From: JAAOIF01 sp965206195
GTDB lineage: Bacteria; Pseudomonadota; Gammaproteobacteria; PS1; Pseudothioglobaceae
NCBI GenBank assembly: GCA_965206195.1
Contig: CBDBIZ010000011.1
Span: forward strand, 434,001 to 498,000
Direction of reading: 5' to 3'
DNA: 64,000 nt
A program made the translations under genes and the position numbers. Shown piece by piece: positions 42,349 through 51,334 of the stretch (positions within the stretch are counted from its first letter, which is position 1; each line of letters begins with the position of its first letter). The notes under the pieces were generated by a model, which was not told the DNA's origin, did no database searches, and worked only from the letters and a program-made list of their open reading frames with translations.

Positions 42349-43378
42349 TGTCTAACTCCTTTTTTAAAATTTTATAACGCCAACCTTGGCAAAAAATTAC
42401 ACCTCGGTCTCGGTCGCCACGAACATAATTGAGTAGTGACTTGCTATTGGTCAGAACCTCTGTCGGCAGATTATACTGATTTGCTATTTTTTGTATCAGT
42501 TTTTGCAATATGCTTTTTGCAGTTTTTTCAGCTTTTGTGACTATTTTGTGGTTGATGGATATTGTTAAGCTATTAAGATGCGGATGCTCAAACATAAAGC
42601 TACTAAAAGCAGTTTTGGCTTTGACCGATAATTTTTCTTTATTCAGTACGTAGTTAATTAATTTTTCATCATCCATTATCCATTTTCGTGGTTTATTTTT
42701 AATTGCCGCTTGATGCTCTCTCCAAGCTGCCAGTTGGGCGGCAAAAAGTTGGTATTTTTTATCTAAGCGCGAAAACCCTTTAACCCGTTTCCATGCCTTG
42801 TTAATATCAACTATGTAGAGTTTTGGATTTAGCAACGACTCGCTTTCTTCTGCAATCCAATCTAATTTATTTTGAGCTTTGAGTTGGGCATGTAATTGAT
42901 GGTAGTTTTTAAGTAAATAGCGCACATCGTCTAGGGCATATTCAATTGCTGCGCTCGGCAATGGGCGAGTTGTCCAATCTAGCCTAGTGTGGGCTTTTTC
43001 AAGGTGTACATTTTGCAAAATCTCAGTCAGAGCTTGGTAGGATATTTGTATGGGATGGGACAAAAGGTTGGCGGCAATTTGAGTATCAAAAAGGTGCTTA
43101 GGTACTTGCTTTGAGTGTTGATATAACGCTTCAATATCTTGGCGAGCAGAATGTACAATCCACAAACAATTGTTTTGGTAGAGTTTGTCAAACAACGGCT
43201 GTGGGTCTTTAATCGCTAACATATCGATACAATCGGTGTTGCTACTGGTGGCAATTTGCACCAAGCACAATAATGGGTAGTAAGTATTAATACGTTTGAA
43301 TTCAGTATCGATAGCAAGTTTCGTTTCGTATTGGATTGAATCCAAAAAATCGTTGAGCTGCGTTTGAGTTTGAATCAT
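42338..43378 (-). CDS. rnd: Ribonuclease D
   Basis: 346-residue 3'-5' exonuclease for tRNA 3'-end trimming. DEDD-type catalytic motifs are visible: LAIDTEFKRINTYYP, WIVHSARQDIEAL and the third motif YALDDVRYLL, followed by an HRDC-type helical region (KYQLFAAQLAAWREHQA). First gene of rnd-ppa-rsmD-coaD; divergent from ntrY. Confidence 0.92.
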   Translation of the reverse strand: MIQTQTQLNDFLDSIQYETKLAIDTEFKRINTYYPLLCLVQIATSSNTDCIDMLAIKDPQPLFDKLYQNNCLWIVHSARQDIEALYQHSKQVPKHLFDTQIAANLLSHPIQISYQALTEILQNVHLEKAHTRLDWTTRPLPSAAIEYALDDVRYLLKNYHQLHAQLKAQNKLDWIAEESESLLNPKLYIVDINKAWKRVKGFSRLDKKYQLFAAQLAAWREHQAAIKNKPRKWIMDDEKLINYVLNKEKLSVKAKTAFSSFMFEHPHLNSLTISINHKIVTKAEKTAKSILQKLIQKIANQYNLPTEVLTNSKSLLNYVRGDRDRGVIFCQGWRYKILKKELDNAK

Positions 43379-43465
43379 TGTGGTATTTTAGCAACAATTG
43401 GTAGTGACACTGTATTTTTATGAGATAATCAGCCAAAAAAAATATGCAAGCAATATTTATAAATA

Positions 43466-45637
43466 ATGGTCTTTAATCAAGATTTTTCACTCAAAAAAGC
43501 ACCGAATAAATGGTTTTGGTCGGGTGCTTTTTTAATCTCACTTGGTGGTTTGTTTTATTTAGGGCTAACGCCAGATTTGATTGAAGATTGGTGGTGGATT
43601 TTAGTTTCTTATAATGTAGGCATGAGCCTGATAGCTGTGTATTATATTTTTTGTACGGTTTCTAAGCTCAAAAAAGACAGTAAAAACGGCGTTATCGGCA
43701 CGAAATTTACTTGGTCATTTATTAAGATTATTCCACTATTGGTGATTGTTCCAGTGTTGTCTTTTTATATGTTTTCCTTCCAGACCGTTCGCGATAATGT
43801 TGAACGCTCTGAGAGCACTTACGAGAATTTTAATAAGGTTTTTTTACAGCAGGTAGCGGCTTTGTATGAAGGGGTGCAGATTGTTAGAGACGATAGATAT
43901 ACCGATCGTACAAAAATACTATTGCAACAAATTGAAAATTACTCTAATTTGCAAAAAAATGCCCCAGACTACAACCAAGTCATGACGCTTTTTGTCCAAG
44001 GTTTGGTTGAGGATGGCTGGGCTTGTCATGTGGTACTGAGCGATGAGAAGGGCGAGTTGATTGCACAAAGTAAGCGTAATAAAATTTGCGTGGTGGAGGA
44101 CAATCAACCACTACCAGCACAACAGACTTTGATGGCTTTTGAAGACCGACAAAAGAAAATTTTTAAAATACAAATGTCAACGCGTTATTTGACCAGACGT
44201 CCTACCAAGAATTTTATAACCATTTCTGCCGTGTATGCAACCGACCCACATTTGTTGCGATTTTTGGGACAGGTAAAAGGCTTTTATAATTTTGCCAACA
44301 GGATTAAATTTGAAGTGAATACCTCGCTCACTCAAAAACGCTTTTTGTTGGACTTTTCGTCAACTATTTTACTGACTATTTTGAGTGTTTTATTGATTGT
44401 GTTTAGAATGATTGATCGACTAATGCGCCCGATGCACAACTTGTCAGAAGCATCCAAAGAAATTGCCCGTGGTAATTATGATGTGTTGGTACACAATCAA
44501 GACGAAAGTAAGGACATCCGCCAATTAATCGAACAATTTAACGAAATGTCGCGCCAAATTAAATCTTCTCGCGCAGGGTTAGATACCCATAATCTATATT
44601 TAGAGACAATTTTAAAATATTCTTATGGGGTTATTGGATTGGATAGAAAAAACAATATTCAGCTTATCAATCCAGCGATTGGTAAGATGCTGGCGATTGA
44701 CAACGAGCAGCAATTTATCGGCGGATTGTGTCAAAAAATTGCCGAGCGTAATCATTATCTTAAGCCTTTATTTACTACGACTGCGGAAAAATTCAGACAA
44801 GGTTTAAATGAGTGGAGCTTTGAGCTGGCATTATCGCTACCAAATCGCCATATTTTGCTCACTTGTCAGGGTGCGGTGCTGGATGTTGATGACAAAGCAT
44901 TGGGCTACGTTATCATTATTAAAGACATCTCCAAACTCCACAGAGCCCAGAAAAAAGCTGCCTGGGGTGAGGTAGCAGTACTTATGGCACATGAAATCAA
45001 AAATCCATTAACGCCGATTTTGCTGTCGGCTCAACGCTTGAGAAATAAATTTCTAAAAACCCTTAAAGGCAAAGATTTAGAGGTGATTGACAAGACTACA
45101 ACAGTGATTATTGACCAAGTGAAATCGATGGATAAGATGGTGAGTAGCTTTGCAGATTATGCCAATACACCACAAATTGAGCGCACATTGGTGGACCTTA
45201 ACACACTGATTCGCCAATCAATTGCACTGTATGATGCACAACAAAATATTACCATTGAATTTGACTTGGCTGAAGATGTCCCAGCATTGTTGTTAGATGC
45301 CAATAGTATTTCTAGGGTGTTGATTAACTTGGTAAAAAATGCCAGCGAGTCGGCTCACAAAAAGCGCGATTTAATTGTTAATATTATCACCCAATATTTA
45401 CCTGTCGAGGGTATAGTGCGTCTAAGTATTAGAGATGACGGAAACGGTTTTGACGAGGCTGTGATTGAACGTGTGTTTGAGCCATATGTTACAACCAAAA
45501 CCGAAGGCAGTGGACTGGGTATGGCAATTGTACAAAATATTATTGAACAGCATGATGGACGAATATTTGCTGGTAACGTGGTACCACATGGCGCTATCAT
45601 TACCATTGAATTTGATTATAAAATTGATGGAGCGTGA
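43466..45637 (+). CDS. ntrY: NtrY-like membrane sensor histidine kinase
   Basis: 723 residues. Three N-terminal membrane helices (about 18-115), a large extracytoplasmic loop, a fourth helix near 300, a HAMP domain (RLMRPMHNLSEASKEIARGN), a PAS domain (YSYGVIGLDRKNNIQLINPA), then the HisKA box LMAHEIKNPLTPI with the phosphorylated His and an ATPase domain (NLVKNASES, DDGNGFDE, GSGLGMAIV). The order matches NtrY, linked to nitrogen or redox control. It is directly followed by an NtrX-like regulator and trkAH, a grouping also seen in alphaproteobacteria. Confidence 0.9.
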   Translation: MVFNQDFSLKKAPNKWFWSGAFLISLGGLFYLGLTPDLIEDWWWILVSYNVGMSLIAVYYIFCTVSKLKKDSKNGVIGTKFTWSFIKIIPLLVIVPVLSFYMFSFQTVRDNVERSESTYENFNKVFLQQVAALYEGVQIVRDDRYTDRTKILLQQIENYSNLQKNAPDYNQVMTLFVQGLVEDGWACHVVLSDEKGELIAQSKRNKICVVEDNQPLPAQQTLMAFEDRQKKIFKIQMSTRYLTRRPTKNFITISAVYATDPHLLRFLGQVKGFYNFANRIKFEVNTSLTQKRFLLDFSSTILLTILSVLLIVFRMIDRLMRPMHNLSEASKEIARGNYDVLVHNQDESKDIRQLIEQFNEMSRQIKSSRAGLDTHNLYLETILKYSYGVIGLDRKNNIQLINPAIGKMLAIDNEQQFIGGLCQKIAERNHYLKPLFTTTAEKFRQGLNEWSFELALSLPNRHILLTCQGAVLDVDDKALGYVIIIKDISKLHRAQKKAAWGEVAVLMAHEIKNPLTPILLSAQRLRNKFLKTLKGKDLEVIDKTTTVIIDQVKSMDKMVSSFADYANTPQIERTLVDLNTLIRQSIALYDAQQNITIEFDLAEDVPALLLDANSISRVLINLVKNASESAHKKRDLIVNIITQYLPVEGIVRLSIRDDGNGFDEAVIERVFEPYVTTKTEGSGLGMAIVQNIIEQHDGRIFAGNVVPHGAIITIEFDYKIDGA

Positions 45638-45638
45638 T

Positions 45639-46199
45639 ATGGTTATTGGTAATATTTTGATTATTGATGATGAAAGCATTAATGCTGAAACCATTAAAGA
45701 TACACTAGAAGATGTAAATTATAAGATTGTACTGGCAAATGGTGCCAAACAGGCCAAAGCGATTGTCAAGCAGCAAGTCTTTGATTTGGTGATGATGGAT
45801 GTATGGATGCCAAATCAGGACGGCATGTCTTTGTTAGAGGAATGGATGAATGAGGGATTTTCCATGCCAGTGGCAATGATGTCTGGACATGCTGAACATC
45901 AAGATGTGGTCAAGGCGATTAGACTGGGTGCGGTTGATTTTTTAAAAAAACCATTGCACGATATTTTGCCTTGGGTACGAAGAATTTTATCTGAACAATC
46001 AGCTGGACAAGCGCAACAGGTTCGTGGTATTGATTTCAATCTACCTTTAAAAACAGTCAGAAATTTGTTCGAAGTGCAATACCTTAACCATCACTTAATA
46101 GAGCATAATGGCAATATTGCCAAGGTAGCAGAGTTGGCTGGATTAGAGCGCACCACGCTTTATCGCAAACTAAAAGATTTAGGCATTTATAAGAAATAA
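45639..46199 (+). CDS. NtrX-like response regulator lacking the AAA+ domain
   Basis: 186 residues from MVIGNILIIDDESINAETIK, one base after the ntrY stop; the frame runs open to 45465 but this start fits the receiver domain. REC domain with phosphoacceptor Asp (DLVMMDVWMPNQDG) and conserved Lys (VDFLKKP), then directly a Fis-type helix-turn-helix (HNGNIAKVAELAGLERTTLY). Canonical NtrX has a sigma-54-activating AAA+ domain between the two; it is absent without a frameshift, giving a RegA/PrrA-like layout. It should therefore bind DNA but not activate sigma-54. Confidence 0.88.
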   Translation: MVIGNILIIDDESINAETIKDTLEDVNYKIVLANGAKQAKAIVKQQVFDLVMMDVWMPNQDGMSLLEEWMNEGFSMPVAMMSGHAEHQDVVKAIRLGAVDFLKKPLHDILPWVRRILSEQSAGQAQQVRGIDFNLPLKTVRNLFEVQYLNHHLIEHNGNIAKVAELAGLERTTLYRKLKDLGIYKK

Positions 46200-46206
46200 G
46201 ATCGCT

Positions 46207-47580
46207 ATGAAAATTTTAATTTTAGGCGCAGGACAAGTTGGTGCAACATTGGCAAAATACCTAGTTTCCGATACGCAAAATGACCTCACTATTATTGATA
46301 AAAATGAAGAAAACTTATCTCCTCTGCAACGCCATTTAGATATTAAAACCGTTTGTGGATACGCATCTTATCCGAATATTTTAGAAGCGGCTAATATTCA
46401 AGAAATGGACATGGTGATTGCAGTTACCCACTCTGATGAAGGCAATATGTTAGCTTGTCAAATGGCACACACTTTGTATCAGGTTGATAAAAAAGTAGCC
46501 CGCATTCGTACCGCAGAGTATTTGCACCGAAAAGAGCTATTTTCGCCAAATGCCATTCCTATTGACTTTGTTATTACGCCTGAGGTGCTAGTCACTGAGC
46601 ATATTAAACGCGTGATTGCTGAGCCAGGAGTAGAGCAACTATTTGAATTTGATAATGGTCTGGTGCAATTAGTTGAAACCAAGGCGTATGCAGGCACACC
46701 GATTGTCGGTTTGCCAATCAAAGAACTACAACAACATTTACCCAAAATACGTATGCGTATTGTTAGTTTATATCGCGATGGTCAAGTTATTCCCGCTTAT
46801 GGTGATACGGTAATTAAGGATAGTGATCGGGTTTATTTTGTTACTAAAAAATCCAGTGTATCTAAGGTGTTAAAAGAGTTTAGGCGCTTAGACAAGTCAT
46901 ATAAAAATATTATGATTGCTGGCGGTGGCTTGATTGGTTTAAATTTGGCAAAGTTTTTAGAAAAAAATCATCACGTTCGGGTGATTGAAATGAATAAAAA
47001 TCGAGTGATCAAAATTACTGATCAATTGAAAGATACACTGGTATTACATGGAAATGCTTCTGATGAAACATTATTACTAGAAGAAGGGATTGAAAACACC
47101 GATTTATTTTTAGCGCTGACCAATTCTGATGAAATTAATGTGATTGTTTCTATTTTAGCAAAACGTCTTGGCGCACATAAAACCGTTGCTCTGGTCAAGC
47201 GTAATGTTTATGAAGATTTAGCAAAACAAAGCAACGATGTAGATATGGTGATTTCGCCTGACCAAATTACGACCAGTGGTATTTTGGCACATATTCGTAA
47301 AGGTGATACCATGATGGCGCATTCACTACGTCAAGGCAAGGCCGAGGCGATTGAAATTATCATTCATGGCGATAAAAATCATTCAGACGTTGTTGGCAGA
47401 ACAATTGAGGAGATTAACCTACCAGATGGCGTAGTGGTAGGCTCAGTTGTTAGAAATAATGAAGTGATTATGGGTTCGCGTAAGTTGGTAATCGAAGAAT
47501 ACGATCATGTGCTTATCATCTTGAGTGATGTTAGTAAGATTCATGAGGTTGAAGAGTTATTTGAGGGCTATTTTGACTAA
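46207..47580 (+). CDS. trkA: Trk potassium uptake regulatory subunit TrkA
   Basis: 457 residues made of two RCK_N/RCK_C halves. Seen: first NAD-binding motif ILGAGQVGATLAKYLVSD, second IAGGGLIGLNLAKFLEKNH, each followed by a TrkA-C domain. Cytoplasmic gating ring for TrkH. 7 bases after the NtrX-like gene, so the four genes ntrY to trkH probably share a transcript. Confidence 0.96.
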   Translation: MKILILGAGQVGATLAKYLVSDTQNDLTIIDKNEENLSPLQRHLDIKTVCGYASYPNILEAANIQEMDMVIAVTHSDEGNMLACQMAHTLYQVDKKVARIRTAEYLHRKELFSPNAIPIDFVITPEVLVTEHIKRVIAEPGVEQLFEFDNGLVQLVETKAYAGTPIVGLPIKELQQHLPKIRMRIVSLYRDGQVIPAYGDTVIKDSDRVYFVTKKSSVSKVLKEFRRLDKSYKNIMIAGGGLIGLNLAKFLEKNHHVRVIEMNKNRVIKITDQLKDTLVLHGNASDETLLLEEGIENTDLFLALTNSDEINVIVSILAKRLGAHKTVALVKRNVYEDLAKQSNDVDMVISPDQITTSGILAHIRKGDTMMAHSLRQGKAEAIEIIIHGDKNHSDVVGRTIEEINLPDGVVVGSVVRNNEVIMGSRKLVIEEYDHVLIILSDVSKIHEVEELFEGYFD

Positions 47581-47642
47581 TCGAAACCTTATTTACAAAA
47601 AATTATCCAACCTTGGCCCTAATCTTAACCAGTTTGAACATT

Positions 47643-49091
47643 ATGCAATTTAGTATCGTTTTTAAAACCATTGGCTTATTATTAATGATATTTAGCCTAA
47701 CCCAACTGCCACCAATTCTAGTGGATTTGATTTATGGACAAAATGAATATTTGCCTTTTATCGTAGCATTTTTATTAACTTTTGTTTGTGGTTTTATACT
47801 GTGGTTGCCATTTAAAAACACCACTAAAGACTTTAGAATCCGCGAAGGTGTGTTGGTAGTGGTGAGTTTTTGGTTCGTATTATCACTGTTTGCAACCACA
47901 CCGTTTTTACTTGTAGAATCACTAAAAATGACATTTTCAGATGCTTTTTTTGAATCCATGTCAGGGCTTACTACCACAGGCGCAACTGTGATTTTTGGGC
48001 TTGATGATTTGCCGAAGTCAATTTTGTATTATCGTCAACAATTACAATGGCTCGGTGGTATGGGTATTATTGTGCTAGCGGTGGCAATATTGCCGATGCT
48101 GGGTGTGGGGGGTATGGAGCTTTATCATGCAGAGTCTAGCGGCATTTCAAAGGAGCGATTAACCCCCAAACTCACACAAACCGCCAAAGCACTGTGGAAA
48201 ATTTATATCAGTTTTACCGTTATTTGTGCATTAGGCTATTATTGGGCTGGAATGAGCGCATTTGATGCGATTGGACATAGCTATTCTACGGTAGCAATTG
48301 GAGGTTTTTCCACCCACGATGGCTCGATTGGTTTTTTTAATTCTAATGCAATTGAGGCGGTTGCCATTATATTTATGCTACTGGCGGGCATTAATTTTTC
48401 TTTGCATTTTTTTGTTTGGCGCAAGAAAAATATACTGACCTACATTCGAGATTCTGAGTTTAAGGCATACTTAGTCATTCTATTAACCACTATGGTTGTG
48501 GTTGGTGGGTATTTATTCAATAGCGGTTATTACGCGGAGCCAGCTGAGGTATTACGTCAGTCAATTTTTCAAACCGTGTCTATTGCTACTACTACCGGCT
48601 TTGTTTCGACTAATTATTCACAGTGGCCATTTATGTTGCCAGTATTATTAATCTTGATGAGTTTTGTTGGTGGTTGTGCAGGTTCAACTGGCGGTGGTAT
48701 CAAAGTAGTGCGAATATTGCTGATGTTCAAGCTCGCCATGAAAGAAATTAGAAAATTCATTCATCCTAATGCTTACGTGAGTATTAAATTAAACCAAAAA
48801 AGCGTTGCAGAATCCATATTAATTTCAGTTTGGGGGTTTTTTTCTTTGTATGTACTTGCTTTTGTCATGATTTTAGTGGCTTTGATGTTCACAGGACTTG
48901 ACCAAGCGACTAGTTTCTCCGCAACCGCCGCATCGATTAATAATCTAGGCCCAGGTTTGGGCACGGTTGCGCAAAATTATAGTAGCGTTAACGATAGCGC
49001 CAAGTGGATTTTGAGTTTTTCAATGCTGCTAGGTCGCTTAGAAATTTTGACACTGGCAGCTTTGTTTCACAAGGCTTTTTGGCGCTTTTAA
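47643..49091 (+). CDS. trkH: Trk potassium uptake membrane subunit TrkH
   Basis: 482 residues from MQFSIVFKTIGLLLMIFSLT; a TTG start at 47613 is less likely. Four pore repeats with selectivity-type glycines: SGLTTTGATV, STVAIGGFSTH, SIATTTGFVSTNYS and the NNLGPGLG end, plus FVGGCAGSTGGGIKVVRILL. Polytopic inner-membrane protein. Partner of the TrkA directly upstream. Confidence 0.96.
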   Translation: MQFSIVFKTIGLLLMIFSLTQLPPILVDLIYGQNEYLPFIVAFLLTFVCGFILWLPFKNTTKDFRIREGVLVVVSFWFVLSLFATTPFLLVESLKMTFSDAFFESMSGLTTTGATVIFGLDDLPKSILYYRQQLQWLGGMGIIVLAVAILPMLGVGGMELYHAESSGISKERLTPKLTQTAKALWKIYISFTVICALGYYWAGMSAFDAIGHSYSTVAIGGFSTHDGSIGFFNSNAIEAVAIIFMLLAGINFSLHFFVWRKKNILTYIRDSEFKAYLVILLTTMVVVGGYLFNSGYYAEPAEVLRQSIFQTVSIATTTGFVSTNYSQWPFMLPVLLILMSFVGGCAGSTGGGIKVVRILLMFKLAMKEIRKFIHPNAYVSIKLNQKSVAESILISVWGFFSLYVLAFVMILVALMFTGLDQATSFSATAASINNLGPGLGTVAQNYSSVNDSAKWILSFSMLLGRLEILTLAALFHKAFWRF

Positions 49092-49223
49092 TTTTTTAGC
49101 TAAGATAATTCCAGAGTTTTTTTCTAAAAATTCCAATGAAGTTTTTGCACGAATTACACACTTGCTTTTTATTGACATAACAACACTTTACTATGTTTTT
49201 ACACCTATCAAGTTATCTTATCC

Positions 49224-50003
49224 CTAAATTAAATTGTCCATTGGCGAGGAAGCGCAAGCGTAAGCTTTTTTTATCATTCTACCTGCTAGAAAAGATTCAC
49301 GCCCAGCAATAACTGCATGTTTCATCGCGCTTGCCATTAGAATTGGGTTAGATGCGTTGGCAAGCGCCGAGTTCATCAACACGCCATCACAGCCTAACTC
49401 CATCGCTTTGGCAGCATCGGATGCACAACCAATACCTGCATCAACCAATACTGGCGCGCTAGACTGCTGTTTGATGAGTTTGATGTTGGCTGGGTTAGCA
49501 ATGCCTTGACCCGAACCGATAAGTGATGCTAGTGGCATAATTGCACAGCAGCCAATATTTTCCAATTCTTTGGCGATGACTGGGTCGTCACTGGTATAAA
49601 CCATCACATCGAAGCCATCGTTGATGAGTATTTTTGCCGCAGCGAGCGTTTCAACAATATTGGGATACAGGGTTTTTTCATCACCTAACACTTCAAGTTT
49701 GACCAAATTGTGCCCACCCAATAACTCACGTGCCAGCTGACAGGTTCGCACTGCATTTTTAGCAGTATAACAGCCCGCTGTATTGGGCAAAATGGTGTAT
49801 TTTTCAGGCGAAATAACATCCAATAAATTAGGCTCGTTGAGGTCTTGACCAATGTTGGTACGACGAATTGCAACTGTAATAATCTCAGATTCAGCAGTCT
49901 CAGTAACTAGGCGTGTTTGCTCTAAATCTCGATACTTTCCAGAACCAATTAATAAGCGAGAGTTGTAGGTTTTGCCAGCAATGGTTAAAGGTGTGTCAAT
50001 CAT
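49224..50003 (-). CDS. thiG: Thiazole synthase
   Basis: 259-residue TIM-barrel enzyme forming the thiamine thiazole from deoxyxylulose phosphate, dehydroglycine and ThiS thiocarboxylate. Seen: SRLLIGSGKYRDLEQT, the NTAGCYTAKNAVRTCQLARE block, catalytic Lys region VKLEVLGDEKTLYPN, LASLIGSGQGIANP, PVLVDAGIGCASDAAKAMEL and GCDGVLMNSALA. Separate from thiS (14161-14361). Secure. Confidence 0.96.
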   Translation of the reverse strand: MIDTPLTIAGKTYNSRLLIGSGKYRDLEQTRLVTETAESEIITVAIRRTNIGQDLNEPNLLDVISPEKYTILPNTAGCYTAKNAVRTCQLARELLGGHNLVKLEVLGDEKTLYPNIVETLAAAKILINDGFDVMVYTSDDPVIAKELENIGCCAIMPLASLIGSGQGIANPANIKLIKQQSSAPVLVDAGIGCASDAAKAMELGCDGVLMNSALANASNPILMASAMKHAVIAGRESFLAGRMIKKAYACASSPMDNLI

Positions 50004-50060
50004 AGGTGTGTTATTTTAGTAGATGTCAAGACAAATATTTTTTAAATTCTATCCCTCAAC

Positions 50061-50234
50061 TCAAAAATAGCAATCAAAAAACGCAAAAGACCCAACTGGT
50101 ATCATGATTTTAACTAAAAAAATTTTACCCATTAGATAAAAACACCAAAGCTGGTCAAACCTCTCGCCAAGCAAACTTTCTGCACTGATGAACATTTTAA
50201 ACCACAAATTATCTCAAACCAATGAACTTCTAAC
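50061..50234 (+). repeat. Dispersed repeat, copy B
   Basis: Second copy of the element at 11234-11398, same orientation. The core 50091-50234 aligns without gaps to 11255-11398. It lies just upstream of thiG (minus strand), mirroring copy A upstream of tRNA-Leu. Here the short reading frame at its right end continues into distinct sequence. The stretch from the repeat to 50400 holds only that remnant and the promoter region of the next gene. Confidence 0.8.
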
Positions 50235-50283
50235 TGACAAGAAAAAAGCAGTGAAACGCAAAGAAATATACCCAATTGACTAG
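50188..50283 (+). pseudogene. Short reading frame at the end of repeat copy B
   Basis: ATG to TAG, 31 residues: MNILNHKLSQTNELLTDKKK followed by AVKRKEIYPID. The same frame continues after the TAG as KIELRRFFGWEKMVF, so this looks like the broken start of a longer basic protein, perhaps of a mobile element. The first 16 codons are shared with copy A at 11352. Family unknown. Confidence 0.35.
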
Positions 50284-50405
50284 AAAATAGAATTGAGGCG
50301 ATTTTTTGGATGGGAAAAAATGGTTTTTAGGAGTTTGGTTGTTCCATTTTTAGATTTATGGTATAGTGAAATCCAAAGAGACTTTTTTAAAATAAGGAGA
50401 GAAAT

Positions 50406-50609
50406 ATGACAGTAAATAATGCGGTAATGGCAGTAATGGGGACGATTATCATGATTTCATTGCTATTAGGCGCAAGTATTAGCCCTTATGCGGTGAATGA
50501 AAATTGGCTATGGCTCACTGCTTTTGTGGGTTTTATGTCTTTTCAAGCAGCCTTCACTGGATTTTGTACAACAGCTATAATAGTTAAAGCCCTCGGCGCT
50601 AAAGACTAA
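50406..50609 (+). CDS. DUF2892 (YgaP-like transmembrane domain) protein
   Basis: 67 residues with two membrane helices (about 5-24 and 33-60). MTVNNAVMAVMGTIIMISLL, the WLWLTAFVGFMSFQAAFTGF stretch and C...AIIVKALGAKD match the small YgaP-type membrane domain, which in other proteins is fused to a rhodanese. The conserved Cys in TGFCTTA is present. No rhodanese is fused here. An aaggagag ribosome site and an upstream TATAGT box support expression. A role in sulfur metabolism is inference. Confidence 0.85.
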   Translation: MTVNNAVMAVMGTIIMISLLLGASISPYAVNENWLWLTAFVGFMSFQAAFTGFCTTAIIVKALGAKD

Positions 50610-50620
50610 TGCAGTGGCCT

Positions 50621-51334
50621 CTAATAGATAATAATGGTAGCAACATAAACCGCACCAAACAAAATCGGCTGATGTATTAAATACACCCACAAGGCGCGCC
50701 TGCCCAAATAGGCCAACGTCTTATGTATCAAGGTTGGGTATTGCCATATTTGTTGGTCAAATATTAATTCGCGGTATTGTGAGCGGCCCGTTGCCACTCC
50801 TAGTAAAATCATTGCCAACCACGGGAAAATAGTGACCAAGTCTTGTGTAATAGTTGGCAGTGATAATATTGGTTGCAAAGTTGATAGCCAAATCCCATCA
50901 CTTATCCCTAAAAAATAAGCACTGAATATTAATAATGCCAATATTACGGCTATTTTTGGATAAAACAATACGGGTAAAACCAAAATTGAGGCAAGCCAAA
51001 TAAAATGCAAAATACCAAAATAAATCCAACTGTCTGGAAATAAATAATAACTCACAATTGAAACCAAAACAGCTGCAATACCCAGCTTGATTATTCGTGT
51101 AAATACTTTGTTGAAATTAATCTTAAACGGATGACTTAGTGTCAAGCTCACCCCGACTGAAAACAAAAAAAACGTCACAATCAAATAGCGAAAAATCCGC
51201 CAAAACCAGGTAAAAAAATCAATTTCTAAAAAACGAAAATGGTTTAAATCAAAGGCAAAATGATAAACAATCATCAGTACAATACCCAGCCCTTTTAAAA
51301 CATCTAAACCCAGCAAGCGTTTATTGCTTATCAT
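50621..51334 (-). CDS. DUF1624/HGSNAT-type membrane acyltransferase-like protein
   Basis: 237 residues with about seven membrane helices. The opening RLLGLDVLKGLGIVLMIVYH with His and Asp (YHFAFDLNHF) is the signature of the heparan-alpha-glucosaminide N-acetyltransferase catalytic family, and FPWLAMILLGVATGR and LWVYLIHQP are characteristic later blocks. Substrate unknown; bacterial members may modify cell-envelope glycans. Its start overlaps the end of cysG by 14 bases. Confidence 0.8.
   Translation of the reverse strand: MISNKRLLGLDVLKGLGIVLMIVYHFAFDLNHFRFLEIDFFTWFWRIFRYLIVTFFLFSVGVSLTLSHPFKINFNKVFTRIIKLGIAAVLVSIVSYYLFPDSWIYFGILHFIWLASILVLPVLFYPKIAVILALLIFSAYFLGISDGIWLSTLQPILSLPTITQDLVTIFPWLAMILLGVATGRSQYRELIFDQQIWQYPTLIHKTLAYLGRRALWVYLIHQPILFGAVYVATIIIY

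Noticed and set aside
45465..45638. Longer N-terminus of the NtrX-like regulator
   Set aside because: The added 58 residues overlap ntrY out of frame and precede the natural receiver-domain start at 45639.
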